DNA of 64,000 bases. Source: Litomosoides sigmodontis (lineage: Eukaryota; Nematoda; Chromadorea; Rhabditida; Onchocercidae). The notes under the pieces were generated by a model. The model had not been told where the DNA came from, ran no database searches, and saw nothing but the letters and a program-made list of their open reading frames with translations. Shown piece by piece: positions 49,902-63,704 of this stretch. The stretch lies in the NCBI GenBank assembly GCA_963070105.1, contig OY718807.1:9858483-9922482 (forward strand), read 5' to 3'. The position numbers and the translations under genes were made by a program. Each line of letters begins with the position of its first letter. Within the stretch, counting starts at the first letter, position 1.

Positions 49902-51372
49902 CTAAATAAAATTTTTTAAATGAGTACGAAAGAGTGAAAAATTGAAAATTGAAATTTCCTATGAAACGAAACACAATTATTTTTAGAATTAAAAAATGAT
50001 CAGCACACCGCAAGAACACCTATTAAACAAAGAAATGAAGTCTTAACGTACCCTTTGCTGCATTCTTATCACATATCAGCAAATAGCGGTTACTTGAAGA
50101 GACAAGAAATAAATCAAACGAAATTAACCAAAAGAAATTTATTTGCTAATCAATAATCAGTTTATCGAGCACACACGACGAATCAACCTATAATTCTTTT
50201 ACTTTAACCTTCACCGTATGCCTATAACTTATTAATAAATTCCACTGCTACGTGATAAGTAGTTATCGGATGGTATTTTAGCTAGTAGAAGTTAATCCCA
50301 TTTTCCAAAGCTCTTGTATTATACATATAAACACTTGCATATTTTGAAGGAAAATTTTTTTTATATTTTAAAGTTATAAAATTTACTTGTAAAAACAAAA
50401 ATACTAAAATTCACTTGCGAAATTTAGATTTCCTCCAAGATTTTCGAGAAATTTGTATAGGGAATTAATGCTGCATGCAACGTCTTAATTGCATTCATTT
50501 AATGGTTTTTTTCTTTTAAACTTCATTTATTATGCTTTTTTTTTGTGTTTTAAAGTTTGAAATTTTAATGAAATGAAAGTTTTGCATGGATGTGTTGTGA
50601 GTGTTACACTTCAAATTCATGATTGTAATGCGGTTGTTTTGAAGTGGACAGGCACATCAGTTTATGAAATTCATCGAATAAAATAAATACAACCGACGAG
50701 CCGCTCATTTTGATAGAAATACCCGCTGACACGAGATGTTTGTTGGGAAAGTAAGGGAAGTTTGTGGAACAAATGCTGCGAACCAAATAAATACACAAGC
50801 AGCATTTGAACAGATATGCACAATCACTTGATTAGTCATAATTGCTAAGATGAGAAAGTGCATCTTACCACTCAATGATCATGAAATCAATGTACACTGC
50901 GAAGTACGCAGAAAACAAACCGTTTGTTAGAGACAAATAAGAACGAGAAAATTCAGCTAATTTTGCGAAAATTTCGCTTTCCTCTCTTTTTTGTTAGAAA
51001 TTTTGAGTTAGAGAGAGAAGCTACACTGATAAACAGAGCAACGTTCCAGTTTCCTATCATTGCAGTTCGCCCGAGCAAATGAATTTCTAGCCCGCTCTCG
51101 CCGGCGTTCTAATCAGTAGCTGGTGACGTAAACTGGCAAATTCTTGTCTCCAAGTGAAATAGAGCATGTTAGAGCTGTATGAGTTCGTTACATCACGATG
51201 GGCTCTTAAGAATTAAAACCTAATTAAAATAACTAACAACAACGATTTGACCTACAAAATTTAACGGTAATTTAGTTTAATACCAATTATGAGTAAGGAA
51301 AGAAGTGAAATTGAAGTGACGATGGTACAAGTAATCTTGAAAAGGCACGGGCAAGACATGCCGGAAAAGCTG
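49902..51372. other. Non-coding region between the SDHA pseudogene and the SLC17 gene
   Basis: About 1.5 kb, strongly AT-rich at 50.2-50.6 kb. It holds the 3' flank of the SLC17 gene. I see no SDHA first exon, other coding exon or RNA gene. Confidence 0.35.
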
Positions 51373-54300
51373 TTAGAATATTCCATCGATTTCATCGTCA
51401 TCCTTCCTCGACTCGGATGACTGCTTGAGTTTTGGGATTGCCCAGGGCTGCAGATCAGCGGAACCCCAAAGAGTGAAAAATATCGCAGGTAAGAATGCGA
51501 CAGTTGCTGATACCGTATACAGCAGCTTCCACTGACTGTAAGAGCCGGACCACGAGTGCAGAATCAATCCATTTGTAAGTTTATTCACAATGCTTAAATC
51601 ATACTGATTATTGATGTAATCAAACAGTGATAAGACTTGCTATGCTAACACTCAACGCTCTGTAAGTTCACAATACCGTAGACCGTTCTGGAATGGCGTT
51701 CATTAAGGAGGTGGTAGTTCGTAAAATTACATTAATTTATTTGTAACGGACGATTAGGCATGCTAAATGCAGAAATAAGAAGTAATTAATTTCAAACTCA
51801 CTACATTTTAACTAAAAAGCAAAGAAGGCGAATTAATAAAGAGCAAGTGTTTGCTGATAAGCTGAAGGTTTTGCAATAGTGAAATCAGCAACTAACTTGG
51901 CTATATGTCCAGCAGAAAAAGCAATGCCTGTAATGGAACCCGTATACGCAGGACCGATTTGTAGTAAAGCAGTAAATACACCAGGGGTATGCAGACCTGA
52001 AATTCATGTAGGATAAGATAAAACTTGAAATTACAAAATGACTGATAAGTGGATTGAACTGAAATTACCAGCGAATGCATTCGCAGCACAAACGACGATC
52101 AAGGCTGGAGTGCTATGTCTTAGCATTGGCATCACAAGGAGACCGATGGCAAGACCTGCTGAGCCAATACCATTGAAGGACTTGACAAGGGCTGTTCTTC
52201 CAACTGGACAGCATCCCTTCTTTCGGGCACTCAAATAGGATGACAGTGATGATGAGAGGTTCTTACTAATCCATAAAGCTAATAACGGTACTGCCGAATA
52301 TAAAGTACTACGAACATCCGATAGATGAAGCACTTCTTTCATATAAATTGGCAGTAACTAAAATTATCACAATTGATAGTTAGTTCGAACTTTTAGAAAA
52401 TAAATAATAGAATGACTTGCTAAAGCAACAAAAAACTACCGGAATTTTCCATTTTTATTCATAAATGTGAGCGTTGTGGTAGATTTCAGTTATAATTTTA
52501 AAAATGTTGCGCTTACAGTTGTTGTGATAACAAGCGGATACTCTTGACAGACTACTGCTAATATTCCTACAATAAATGGACGAGATATTAGCAATTCCTT
52601 CCATGGCGTATTTTTTCGTTCTTTTCTCTAAGAAAACAATAAATTCATTTTCTTCAAATACGCAAATTTATCATTTCAAATTGCAAGTGCAAGAGTTTAA
52701 AGTGTGTCATTTACAATTTTCCTCTCCAAATCATACAAAAGAATTCATGTCATTTCTTTGCTTCAGCAGTGCAAATCTCATAGAGGAACTGAAAGAGCAA
52801 TAATTTGATACATTCGCACTCATTCGTTAACCATTAACTACTAAAATATCAAACGGTTCATACATCAAAAATCAGGTAGCAATGGGTAGGGGACCATTTC
52901 AAGTTGCTAAACGAGTAATGAATTACCTTTCCTAATGATTCCTCGTTAATTTTCCTTAAAATGTACATCTTCTCCTCATTCTTCACACAACAATGCTTCG
53001 ACGGCTTATCAGCTGACATGATCATCCAGATGAATAGCATCAGCACAGCAATTATTGCGGAGAAGTAAAATGTAAACTTCCAGCCACCAAATGCATCCCT
53101 TTTGAGGCAGACCCATCCGGACACCGGCAGAATTAGTAAACTTCCTGCAATAATTCCTTCCCGTAGATTTTCAACTGGGAAAACAAAGAGAAATTTTTAA
53201 ATCATTCCACACACAATTTTACATCATTCCTTACTTTGACTCATTATCCTAGGAAGGCGCAAAAAATCAAAGAAAAAGGAATTACTGAAATCAGACAACT
53301 GATGAGCAGAAATATTCTGCATGAATAAGGTTTGAAGCTATGCTTGAACCATAATAGCCTATGGAGTTGATTTTAAATTAAATGTTAATAAAATTGAGAC
53401 CGATTTGTCGTCCACCGGTGATAAATCCGATAGCAAATGACCGTTCCTTCGGTGGAAACCAACGGACGATCATAGAGCTAATGGATGGTGTGAGGAAAGC
53501 ATCAGCTATTCCGCAGAGAATCCGAGAAATGATTGCAAAAATGAAATGTTTTGCAGCAAGAAGAGGTAACATCATATTGCTGACGATGGTGACAATTAGT
53601 GCAAAGGACACTGTCCATTTGCCATTTAAACGATCTGCCTGTGGACCAATGATCAACATAAATAGAGAACCTACGTTTTGGGCACATAGCACCATACCTG
53701 AAATTGGATAATAATTCTTAAAGAATCACCCATAATTTTGCAGCATGTCATATTACTGCTTAGTGTTACAGCGGAAGGATGAAAAGAGTTAACCTTGTTC
53801 GAGCATAGTCCAATTTAATCTCTGATCAACGTAACAAGATCGTATCTCAATGTAGTAGTCTTGGTTGACATTAACGTTTGGCTTTGCTGAACCAGGCCTA
53901 TTATCACTTAATAATCTCACGTCGCTGTTTTCGCTTGAGTTAGGCAGGCATCGCTGCGAGATTAACTCAGAACCATTTATTCCTTCTTCCATACCGCTTT
54001 GAAATCTCAACAAACATTAGCATAAATTTAACTGTTGCTTGCAGCTGCATCGAAATACTATGGTTTCAATGCAAACATGCAAGCAAGAATAATGATGGAT
54101 GTTTAACGACCTCATCATGACTATGAATCGATAATAATTATTTCAATTATCTCTGAAATTTTCCTAAATTAACTTCAAATTATTTGGATAGCACTCCAGT
54201 ACACTAGTTCTTTTAATTTAGCCAAAGCTGATAAAAACATTTCTTCTCTTTGCATTTCTCTGCTCAATCATCCAATAGTTCGTTTATCACTTCTTTCACT

Positions 54301-55161
54301 TTTCTTCCATTTAAGCATTTATTACTCTTTCTCTTCTTGTTCGCCATCATGCCTTATTCTCTCTTCTTCTCTTTCGCTCCCTCATTTTATCTTATCTCTC
54401 TCACAACTGGTTTTGATTTCATTACAACCTTTGCGATTCAAACAAAAACGAATTTTAAAAAAAGAGGGAAAGAAAGGAATGCACTTTGTTGTAATACTTT
54501 CCCATTAAGTGAAGATAAATCAAATCTAAGGATGACTGATCTGTAATTGTTGATAAATTCGTGTTTCAATTTCACACTTTTTCAAATTACAAAATAATTT
54601 TTTCGAAAACAAAAAAACAAGGATCGAGTGGACTTGACAAAATAACCCAATGAAGCGTTTAGCTCTGCTCCCATAGCAAATTACAATCGGTTGTTTTGTA
54701 AGCAAGCAATTTTTAAATTCTACCAAAAATCATTATAATACGTATGATTTTTGAAATGTTTGCTTTATAAGTTTACAACGAACGGAATTCATAAATGAAA
54801 AAAGAGCTTTAATTAAAGAAAGAACAGAACGCTTAATTTGAGCTAAAACACGTGGCAGCTACGTAGAAGAAAACGAGAGGTACCGTGCATTTGGTGAGTG
54901 AGCCGTGTTTGCATCTTCCTTTAGGACCATGCAGACGAGAGAACCGGCGAGGTTCGTCGTCGTCACCGACAGTGCCATAAGGCACGATGACATCAGCACA
55001 GCGATCATCATCCGCATCGTCAGGAAGTAGCCAAGCTTGCGGTAAAGTGCTGACTTCTTGCGTCTCCCTTCATCTTTCGTGCTATCCGGCAAGATTTCAT
55101 GATCCTCTACCGAGATACTTCTACTTACTATTTCACTTACTGTTGGCACTATTCGAACCAT
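51373..55161 (-). CDS. SLC17-family major facilitator transporter (organic anion/phosphate type)
   Basis: SLC17 proteins are 12-helix transporters of organic anions, phosphate or vesicular transmitters. The start MVRIVPTVSE (55161) directly follows the acceptor ctgttttag. A hydrophilic N-tail of about 45 residues leads to helix 1 (MIAVLMSSCLMALSVTTTNL). Exon 53794-54005 is an extracellular loop with likely N-glycosylation sites (NGS, NSS, NWT). Exon about 53413-53699 has VGSLFMLIIGPQADRL, ISRILCGIADAFLTP and RWFPPKERSFAIGFITGGRQ. Then follow GGWKFTFYFSAIIAVLMLFI (about 52928-53172), PWKELLISRPFIVGILAVV (about 52521-52625), PIYMKEVLHLSDVRSTLYSA (about 52072-52356), GPAYTGSITGIAFSAGHIAK (about 51901-51998), and a last exon with WGSADLQPWA ending IDGIF-stop. 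The SLC17 helix-1 motif is normally RxNLS; here Thr stands where the Arg should be. The exact substrate cannot be told from sequence. Confidence 0.85.
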
Positions 55162-55172
55162 CCTAAAACAGA
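55162..55172 (-). other. Splice acceptor just before the SLC17 start codon
   Basis: On the minus strand ctgttttag is followed by G and then the ATG at 55161. This fits a spliced-leader acceptor or the end of a 5' UTR intron, and it is why I prefer this start to the in-frame ATG five codons earlier. Confidence 0.5.
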
Positions 55173-56250
55173 TCATCCACTTATTTATGCTGGAAATAAC
55201 GTTGTTTCCTCATTAATTTACCGGTCGACGTAAGTGACACAAGTGATATGGAGCGGCACAGCTTTTCGCAGTCACTTGCCGCAACAACGCGTTACCTATG
55301 TGAGCCACTCATTCCCGTAATTTGCTTACGTAAAAGAGCCTACGCAGTTTCTCATGAAAAAAGAGAAAATTCGAAATGTATTTCAATGCTACGATTTTTC
55401 AGCAAAGTTAAATTTCACTTTTTATTTTGTCGCATAGGTACTGCCTGTTCTTTCTATGCTTAGCAAAGGAAATTTATTTGCTGAAAGGTAATCGAAGTTT
55501 TAGAATTGTGTAAATGCGGGGAGTGCCACTTCCGGGCGCTACTTGAGAAATAAAATTCTCAACCAATAAATCTTCTGGAGAAATACGTAGCCATTTTTTC
55601 GCTCGTTTTTAAACGTATATTATTGTCAGTGATAGTTAACGGTTGTAAGTTTTAATCGCCGAAACACTCAGCAGTAAGTTGATGATATGGCGCATGATAA
55701 TCTGATTGTGCTAATTTATCGGTCAATCGAATGACAGGAAGGGAGAAAAATTTAGCGAATGAACAAAGTTCACTTTTCCTCAGCAATAATTTCATAATTA
55801 ATTACTGATTAACTAATCGATCTCTATTATTTACCATCACTATTACTCTTATTAATTACTATCACGGAGATTAATGTAGAATTAGATGGCGGACATTCGT
55901 GTGTGTTCGTTAGAGAGGTACTGAAAATGGTTGCTTCAACGTTAGCGGAATGAATGATCTCAAGTGAGCAACAGTGAGCGCTGTGCGGTAAAAGCAAATA
56001 AAGGCATACTTTCTAAAGTGGCGAAAAATGAAGCATAAATTATGGACAGTATCTTCTAACTTTTTAACTGAAAATGACGCGCAGATGGTTTTTTACAAGA
56101 AAAAGCTGCGCAAATAACTATCGCTGCTCGTCTTCCTGGGAGAAAGCTGAAATGCTTAAAGCTATGAACAAATGGATATAATTAGCAGCAAAATTCCTTT
56201 TCAGCGCGATATTTAATTTCACAAAAAGGTGCAAAAGAGGAAGGGAGAAA

Positions 56251-56271
56251 GCGAGAGAGAGAGAGAGAGAA
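56251..56271. repeat. (GA)n microsatellite
   Basis: About nine GA units (gcgagagagagagagagag), directly visible. Confidence 0.8.
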
Positions 56272-56459
56272 CTCTTTTCACTTAGCTTCTTCTTCCATCA
56301 AATTTCTTCACACGTAAGTAATCTCTGAAGGGAGCAAATTTTCATATTTTATTCTGTTGCATCCGATCTTTCAAATGAGTCACTTCTGTTACCTTTGAAG
56401 CACTGACACATTTGCTAAATATGATCGCTAATTTCTGAATCGTTAGATCCTAACTTGCA

Positions 56460-56537
56460 ATGTGTGTGTACACGCGTCCGTCTGTCCCTGCGTCTGTCTG
56501 TGTGCGTGTGCGTGTGCGTGTGTGTGTTTGTGTACGT
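56460..56537. repeat. Interrupted (TG)n microsatellite
   Basis: TG, TCTG, TGCG and TG units in succession, similar in style to the tract at 27.0 kb. Confidence 0.85.
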
Positions 56538-57889
56538 GACAGAAAATTGGGATAGTAATAGCAACAGTAATATATTGAAGTAGTATTAAACTGCAAAAGT
56601 ACCAATTCAATTCAATTCCTTTCTTTTTTTTAAATTTTCAAACGATCGTTTTATTAAAATTTAACGCATTGTAATAACAATAACAACAATAAACAGTAAT
56701 AAATAATATTAAGTAATAAAAATAATCGTAACATGCCCTTTCGAATAAATTGCAGCCTAAAATATTAATTAAATATTAATGCAGTAGTCATTCTAATATT
56801 AAAGCTAACAAACGCAACCGTGCTTTCGCTTATTTCAAAAATCATAGAATTCTCAGTACATAAATGTCATTAATTTTCACCAAAATTTATTTTGCTAGAA
56901 TGCTTGTTAGATTTGGAAAATCTAATAATGTAAAACAGAAAAAACTGATTATAGTTTAATTAGAAAAGGAAAATTCCATTCTAAGAATAAATCAGTAAAA
57001 TATCATTTAACTTCAAGGAGATGGAAATTAAATAAAAAAGTGACTGTTCCTTTTTTTTCAAGTGAGAAAGAAAAAAGTGAAGTGAAAACGCTTGTTTTCT
57101 TCGCAAATGTACTTCGGGTGAGGATCTGTGCTGGCGCAAGGGATGAAATTAAAGTGTAAATTGAAACAATCAAGAACTGCTAGTTAAATTAATGACACAA
57201 AAAGATGGAGACGAGAGGGCCGAATATTCTAACTAACTCATTTCCACCTAAATATCTCCTTTGGGCTACAAGCGGAAAGGAAAGGAAGGCGGAAAATGGT
57301 TGGCTAAGTGGTTTAAATAGAAGGCGGCTGTGTAGTCTCCGAGAAGCTAAATGCACTGAGCAAATTCAGTGTCTCTTTTTTTCCATCTTTCGACTTTTTT
57401 TACTATTTACTCTCTCCGAGGTGGAATGAATTAGTTTTAAATAAACCTTCGACTCTTTCTTCCCCAGCGGTTCAATTGGGACTGTGCTCGATTGATTGAG
57501 CTTTTATTCAGTCCAAACCTAAAACTTACGTATCGAAAAGCTGAAGAATAAACAATTTTGTATTCTATTTGTTCAAATTTCTTTTCTTTACGGCAAATAA
57601 CATTTCCTCACTGCGCAGTTAGTTTTAGGTCAGTTAAGTTACACGCTCATTCAATAATGCAGTACGCAGCATTTAGTAAAATTTTCCTAAATATTTTCAA
57701 TGAAATTTGGAAACTTTAATTTAGAATTGCAAGTCGTCGCTTTAGCTATAAGGAAAAAGTTCCCTGACTTTTCCTTTTCAGAAAGTGCAACTAACAATTC
57801 CTCAGTCTTTTTAAGTTTCAAGTGACATTTTTCTCTTCCAAATAAATTGTTTATTATCAACAATACTGGCGAAATTGTATAATTCGTGT

Positions 57890-58016
57890 GATAACAACAA
57901 TTTATTATTGCGAATAATGATTAATAACAATAATTAATAATAATAATAGCAATAATAATAGTTCATAATAACTATTATTAATGGCAATAATTAATAATAA
58001 TAGTAATAATTATTAT
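57890..58016. repeat. AAT/ATT trinucleotide-rich low-complexity block
   Basis: Imperfect AAT, AAC and ATT triplets over about 125 bases, with self-complementary parts such as aataattattatg. A smaller similar block occurs at about 56670-56730. Confidence 0.75.
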
Positions 58017-58344
58017 GAAATAAAATGTAATGTGCCTATCTCTGATCTGTCCATTTCTTCAATTTTGTGAAATGCAAAAGCTTCTCTTTAAAATGTAAAT
58101 AATGCTGCACTTTGATAAAAGTAAGCGTAAATGCTTTTAATTTCGCCAAATATCCGGCAACATTTTCTACTTACTTCAGTGCAAACAGAATTAACAAGCA
58201 GGCCTTTTTTTCCTTCTCTTTTAATTCAATTTCAGAAGTCAACAACAGAAGTGGCGTTTGAAAGAATCTGAAAAGTATAGGTAAATAAGATAAGTGAGAA
58301 GTCAGCGGTGGCTGCCACTTCTCCAAAAGAAAGGTAACAAATTT

Positions 58345-58475
58345 AATTACCTTTCAATTAAAATTAAAATAAAATTAAAATAAAAATTAAATTTCAATTA
58401 AAAAAATAAAAAGGTAACAAAAGAAAGATAACAAATTCATTTTAAATTAAAAATTAAATTTTTTAAATTTATAGA
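58345..58475. repeat. AATTAAA-type low-complexity block
   Basis: Repeated attaaaat and aattaaaa units with two copies of aaaggtaacaaa about 80 bases apart (near 58331 and 58410). It looks like a simple-sequence expansion. Confidence 0.6.
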
Positions 58476-61400
58476 ATTCAATTCAAGATGCATTGCGTCT
58501 ACACGAATGAGAGGTAATAGCAGGAGAAGTAATGATAGCAAAAGTAGTTAAAGTAATTTTAATGATTAGTTTGCGAGGAGGAGAAGTGGGAGAAGGAAAA
58601 AAGGAAGCTTTTAGCATCAAAGTTTAATAAAAATGAAATTGTTTAAAGTGAAGAACGATTTGGTGAGCATTTGTTTATCGCAACATTTTCCTTCCATTAA
58701 TTTCTTCAAATCAACAATTATCATAATTTTTTGAAAGTAGTCAAAATGAAAAAAAGTGTGGAAAAATAGCGAAGGACATAAAACAGAGGAATGTTTTGTT
58801 TGCTAATTTGTCTAACACAATTTTCGCCGTTTAAAAAAATTTCGGATTCGAGCAAAACCAACAAAAAAGTGAAGAAGTAAAGGTCAAATGATAGCATTAT
58901 TTATGCTGCAACGGGTGGCGGGGGCTGAAGGAGTGATAGTGAATGATAAATGATTAAATGAAAACAAGCTTTGCAAGGGAATCTGTCGAACATTGAAGAT
59001 ACACACAGTGAAAGGAAAGAGAGAGGGAGAGAGAAAGAGGGGGGATTTTCCAAATGAGTTCTGCTTCAAATAGCACAAAACTTGACTTTTATCGCTTGAC
59101 GTAAATTTAAAGGGCGGAAAAAGTAGGAGAGGAGTAAAGGAGAGCGCAAAGAGCGCGTAATTATCAAATAGCATTCAGATAAGCAACTTCCGGATTTGGT
59201 TAACCGGTAATTCCAATACAAAATTAACAAATGATGTATTTGTTCATTCATTTGTAATAATCATTTTTTGAAATGAACGTATAATTTCATCCGTTAGAAG
59301 TGCAAAACCAGTCCATTTTAGGCGATAAATTTTATAACCCCTATAACTGCTCCTTTTAATAATTCCATTATCACACGTCACATTTCCATCATTGTAATCC
59401 TTGTTGGGATTGCTTATAAACGACTTATCAAACAAGTACTTCACATCTCATCAGCTCCCTTCATTAGACGCATAGAGCTGTTTGTTTGAGGGTCAATTTG
59501 CTTAATACAATTAATAATTAGTTAAAAATGGTCTTTGCATGCGGCTGAACCAACGACATTTGCAATAATATAATTTAATGACAAAATAACAATAACACTA
59601 GCGCTTCTAACACCACTAATTTCGAACACCCAGTCTATTTCTCCTAATTAATTCACTGTTAACTGCAATTTCAATTTTGATGACAGCTATGATGCCACAA
59701 ATATTGTGCTTCAATTTCTCTTTAAGTCTTTATTTAAGTTTTAGAAACGTGATTTATCGAAGTTTAAAAGTAAATTTTGTGATTCTTCACAAGTGAAGGA
59801 AACATATTACAATATATTCCATTTTTTCACTCCCTATCCAATTTTTCCCCCATGGAATGAATTAAAATTATGAAGTTGAATGTCGTTCAATTTTCATACA
59901 AAAAAAATTGTGAAGATAAAAATGCCAAAAATACGAATACACCGATGATGGGAAAAAGCTGCGAAAACCGTTGTACGAAAAGGGAGATAAGTCTCGCAAT
60001 CTTAGCCAAGGTGACTTCTACTTCAGTAATATCAGACAAATGTCTGTCGGCAATTAATCAAATGACATTGGCAGTTCAAGAAAACAGAAGTGAGCAAAAA
60101 GCAGGAATTAATCAAAAGCGGTGAGATTGGAAATTTTCACTGAAAGGTGGGAATGCTTTTGTCCTTTCCTTACTTTCAACGTGCGGGGGAGGCAGAAGAG
60201 AATTCCTATCTAAGATCTTGAAGAGAGCCTTCCGAATCAGATGAATCATTTCAACCAATCACAGCGTGTTTAATTGGCGGAAGGAAAAATTAAAGAATTC
60301 AATATTTGGCGCTATTAGAACATCGAATAAACAGATGCTTATTTCAATAGAAGATGCTTAATTTACGAAGGAAAACCAGATGATATAGCTTGTTTCACTT
60401 CGAATTGGTTTGCTTTCTCAGCGATGCAATATCTCCTTCACAGGTTAGCATCAAAATTGAAATTAAACTCGATCATTGAGCTTTTCTGCACTATGATAAT
60501 CTTCACTGACATCTGAAATCTAACATCAGCTACAAATTCACCAATCAATTGAGTTGTGTGCAAATTAAAATTTTTAATAAGAAACAATGATCAGTCCTCC
60601 TAATTAATTTGCATAAGTATAAATGAAATAAAAAATTTATTTCCTGAGCAATATTCGCTGAGCATATACACACATATTTAAAAGAAAATTTGATCTAATT
60701 TAATCTGTTTTATATAAATTCGCGGAACGATGCATGTTCCAAGGTTAACCACCGCTGAAATTTATATCACCGAGTAATGAATGTTTGCACATATCGAGCT
60801 GACAATTAAATCGCTTCCTTCCTTAAATAAAAGACGAAAAATTCATTTAAACAAATATTCGAGCTTGTAATTAAATGGAAAAATAAAAGAACAGTTAATT
60901 AATTGAAATATGCCTTGATACATATACTTAGGGATTAAGGAAATGAAAAAGACAATGGTTGTATTTGTCAAGCAAATAAAGTTCTTCCCTTTTCCTTTTT
61001 TTTAAACTTTAAGATTGCAATATCCACCGTTGGTTAGCGGTGAGTATTAACAAAATTATTATGCGTAAATGATATTGCAATAAGCAGTTAGCAGTCGAAA
61101 TATAAATTGCAAAACTTCACGTGCACAAAATGGAAATTAATTTTGATATTGATAAAAGAAGATCACTTCCAACTTATCAATTTATCTTAAAAGTTTGGCG
61201 CTATCACACTTATTCGTTGACAGTGAAAACAGTGGTGAAAGGAATTATTTAGTCCTTTTTGTCAATTTCTTGAGGTGATCTGATTGCGTGAAAATTTTCC
61301 GATTATTTTCAAATTATCTTCGCTGAAGGAAAACACGAAGTCGATTAGCATTTCGTGCTTTAGATGAATTTCAAGTTATTTTAACTGTCACTCCTCTTTC

Positions 61401-62542
61401 TTCACACCTCGCCTCCATTCTCCATTGCTTGCATTTGTCAGAGAAAAACTGAAATTTAACACCCACGGGAAGGTTTCTTTCAGCATTGCTCTCGCCAACC
61501 TTCCGATCTTTGACCTCACATACTTTCCATTTGTGGTGCAATTCAATTTGAAAAACGCCCTAATTGTGAAGTGAGAAGTCTCTCCGACATTCTTTCATTC
61601 ACATTGACTACTATTTCATATCACTTTCAGCAAAATTTGGTCAAATTTTTTCGAGAGGGAAAAGTTGCGTGCTGTGAGTGCTTGCTGATATACGCCAACT
61701 TAAGGCTTATGAAATTTACTTCATCGCTTGCTTCACTGAACTGTCCTATGAAGTGCGGCAGTGAGCTGAGGGAGAAGTGGGCAATTCGGAAGAGCGCAGC
61801 CAGCGATATTCGCGGAAAAAAGCAGTTGGATGTATGGAATTTTTGTTTTGTTTTCCTTCTGCTGGTGCGCTCGAAGCGCAGAGCAGCGCTATGAGAAAGT
61901 AAACATTAGGCAGCAAAAACAATGAGTGAACAAATATTTATCGAATTTGTTGAATTCAAAACAAATAAACAGACAATAGCGAAGAAGTCATGAGGAGGAA
62001 CTTCGTGAAATGAGGGGGAAGTGGAAGGAGTGAGTGCTTGCAACTGGAAAAGTTTCCAGTTAGTTGCAAAACCTATCATTGCTTTCGTCGTGTTATAAGG
62101 CTGTTTTGAAAGTTGGAATGGTAAAATATATTGAGTGATTTGTAATTTCAGGGAACGTAGAAGTTGATTGCTTTTAATTAATTTGCTTAATACAATGATT
62201 GATATCGAAGCATATTTCGTGCTACGAATAGCCTCTATTTCTTTTGCTCTCCTTGACATTTTCTTGACATGAAATTAAGCCAGCGCTAAGCAAGTAACTT
62301 CCAGATGACAGATCCGAAGTGCTAATTAGCATAAGCCACACGACTTGCCACAATTTCTATTCACCCAGACGTTTTGAGCGCCCAAGCATCACAATAGACA
62401 ACTGCGTCGGCGCATTCTAAACGATATTTTATTTTACTTCTCATTAATTGTTAATTAGAATTATGAATCTCTGGGACAGAGAAAGGGACGTGTAGTGTCA
62501 GAATCATGATCCCTAAAACTCACTATTTGAAGCTTGCCTTTA

Positions 62543-63704
62543 CTACATGCAATACATGGTTATTAGTAACTCAACATCTTTGTCGCTTAAAGCTTTTCGC
62601 TGACCCATAACCTGAAATTGCACTTAAATTTGTTAGCTTGCATTTTTTTTTGATTTGTTCAGTTAGACCTTAATAAAACATCAAGTAGCCTACTAAGAAT
62701 AAGAAATCTTTCACTCTGATATTTCTGTACAATAGCTAGCTTCGTTGAATTAACTGATCCAAGATATGGTGCATAGTGCATGATGCTGTAGTAGCCGTAG
62801 TTCACGCCATAACTGTAACTTTTCACTTCACTCCTACTATTTTTGTAATTCGTAATACTTCACCCATTCTTTACCATTTAAAAAGATGTGGTGAAACAGT
62901 ATAACTCGTAAATCCGTTCTTCAAATCCGATACAGCGAAATAGTCGCACAGCTTTGCATTGATATTTTCCCATTTAATAATGAGGTAATCGTCACGATCC
63001 CATCGTAACGCTTAATGATTTATGTCCAATGTAACGGCATGTGACGTCTCATGGATAATTATTCCGTAGCTCCAAAAACACCTTCATTACAGATGGACTC
63101 GACAGGATGACGACTTTCACCCACGAAGGATTAACGGCAATTTCTACACATCTTCTCTGTGAAGTTAATTGATTAATCATTAGCAACAGCAATTTACCAA
63201 CCACACATACCTTCCAACGACCATTCTCCCCACCCCGTCCTAATTAATTAAACCAAACATTATCATAGGCTGCTTTGGAGCAACACTATCAGCAATTCTC
63301 ATCAATTATAAAATGCAAGATTTAGCTAAATTTCCATTTCAGTGCTACATGACAATTTACTTAACTGCTCGCAAACAAAACTCAAGTGGATTGGATTTAC
63401 CTACCAATATAGCTCAAGCCGCAACTCAAATTTCTACCATTAATGTTAAACAGCGCAGACAGAGTCAGTGGAATCGTGCTGAGCGATAATCAAACACTTC
63501 TGGATAATTTCATCAAATGACTTCATTGACAATTTAAAAGGAAAGAGAGGGAGAGAGAACTTACATATTCGATTGGGGAACTTTCACACGAAATGGATGT
63601 TGGACCACATCCATTCGGTTGTGTCCCAACAAGTTCAAATTTAATGCACGTTTGTGATCCAATTCCATCCACTGCTTCCATTACTAATTCCACTTCCTCT
63701 ATTT
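62543..63704 (-). pseudogene. Degenerate astacin-like (NAS) metalloprotease
   Basis: Astacins are secreted zinc metalloproteases used in nematode moulting, hatching and tissue invasion. Four blocks appear in the right order. Block 63565-63704 has MEAVDGIGSQTCIKFEL (the TCIKF motif) between a CAG acceptor and a GTAAGT donor. Block about 62890-63160 has SFVGESRHPVESIC, then in another frame GIIIHETSHAV and, after a stop, RWDRDDYLIIKWENI; these match the serine/glycine loop, the zinc site and the DRDxxxxxxxxNI region. Block 62731-62812 has YGYYSIMHYAPY (Met-turn). Block 62543-62611 has VMGQRKALSDKDVELL and ends MYCM-stop. The zinc site HExxHxxGxxH is broken after its first two His: the Gly and third His are not in register and a TAA follows. 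No signal peptide or propeptide was found up to the window edge. It is most likely a pseudogene; sequence errors are the alternative. Confidence 0.7.

Larger units (their letters stand above)
55173..62542. other. Gene-poor 7.4 kb interval between SLC17 and the astacin-like pseudogene
   Basis: I see no homologous exon on either strand. The sequence is mostly AT-rich, with microsatellites at 56.25 and 56.46 kb and low-complexity blocks at 56.68, 57.88 and 58.34 kb. Open frames of 60 to 117 codons, for example near 57.3, 60.0 and 61.7 kb, have biased composition and no splice support. The SLC17 promoter is expected at the left end. Confidence 0.35.

Noticed and set aside
61571..61894. Plus-strand 107-codon open frame
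   Set aside because: No signal peptide, domain or homology is recognisable and the ATG context is ordinary; chance is sufficient.
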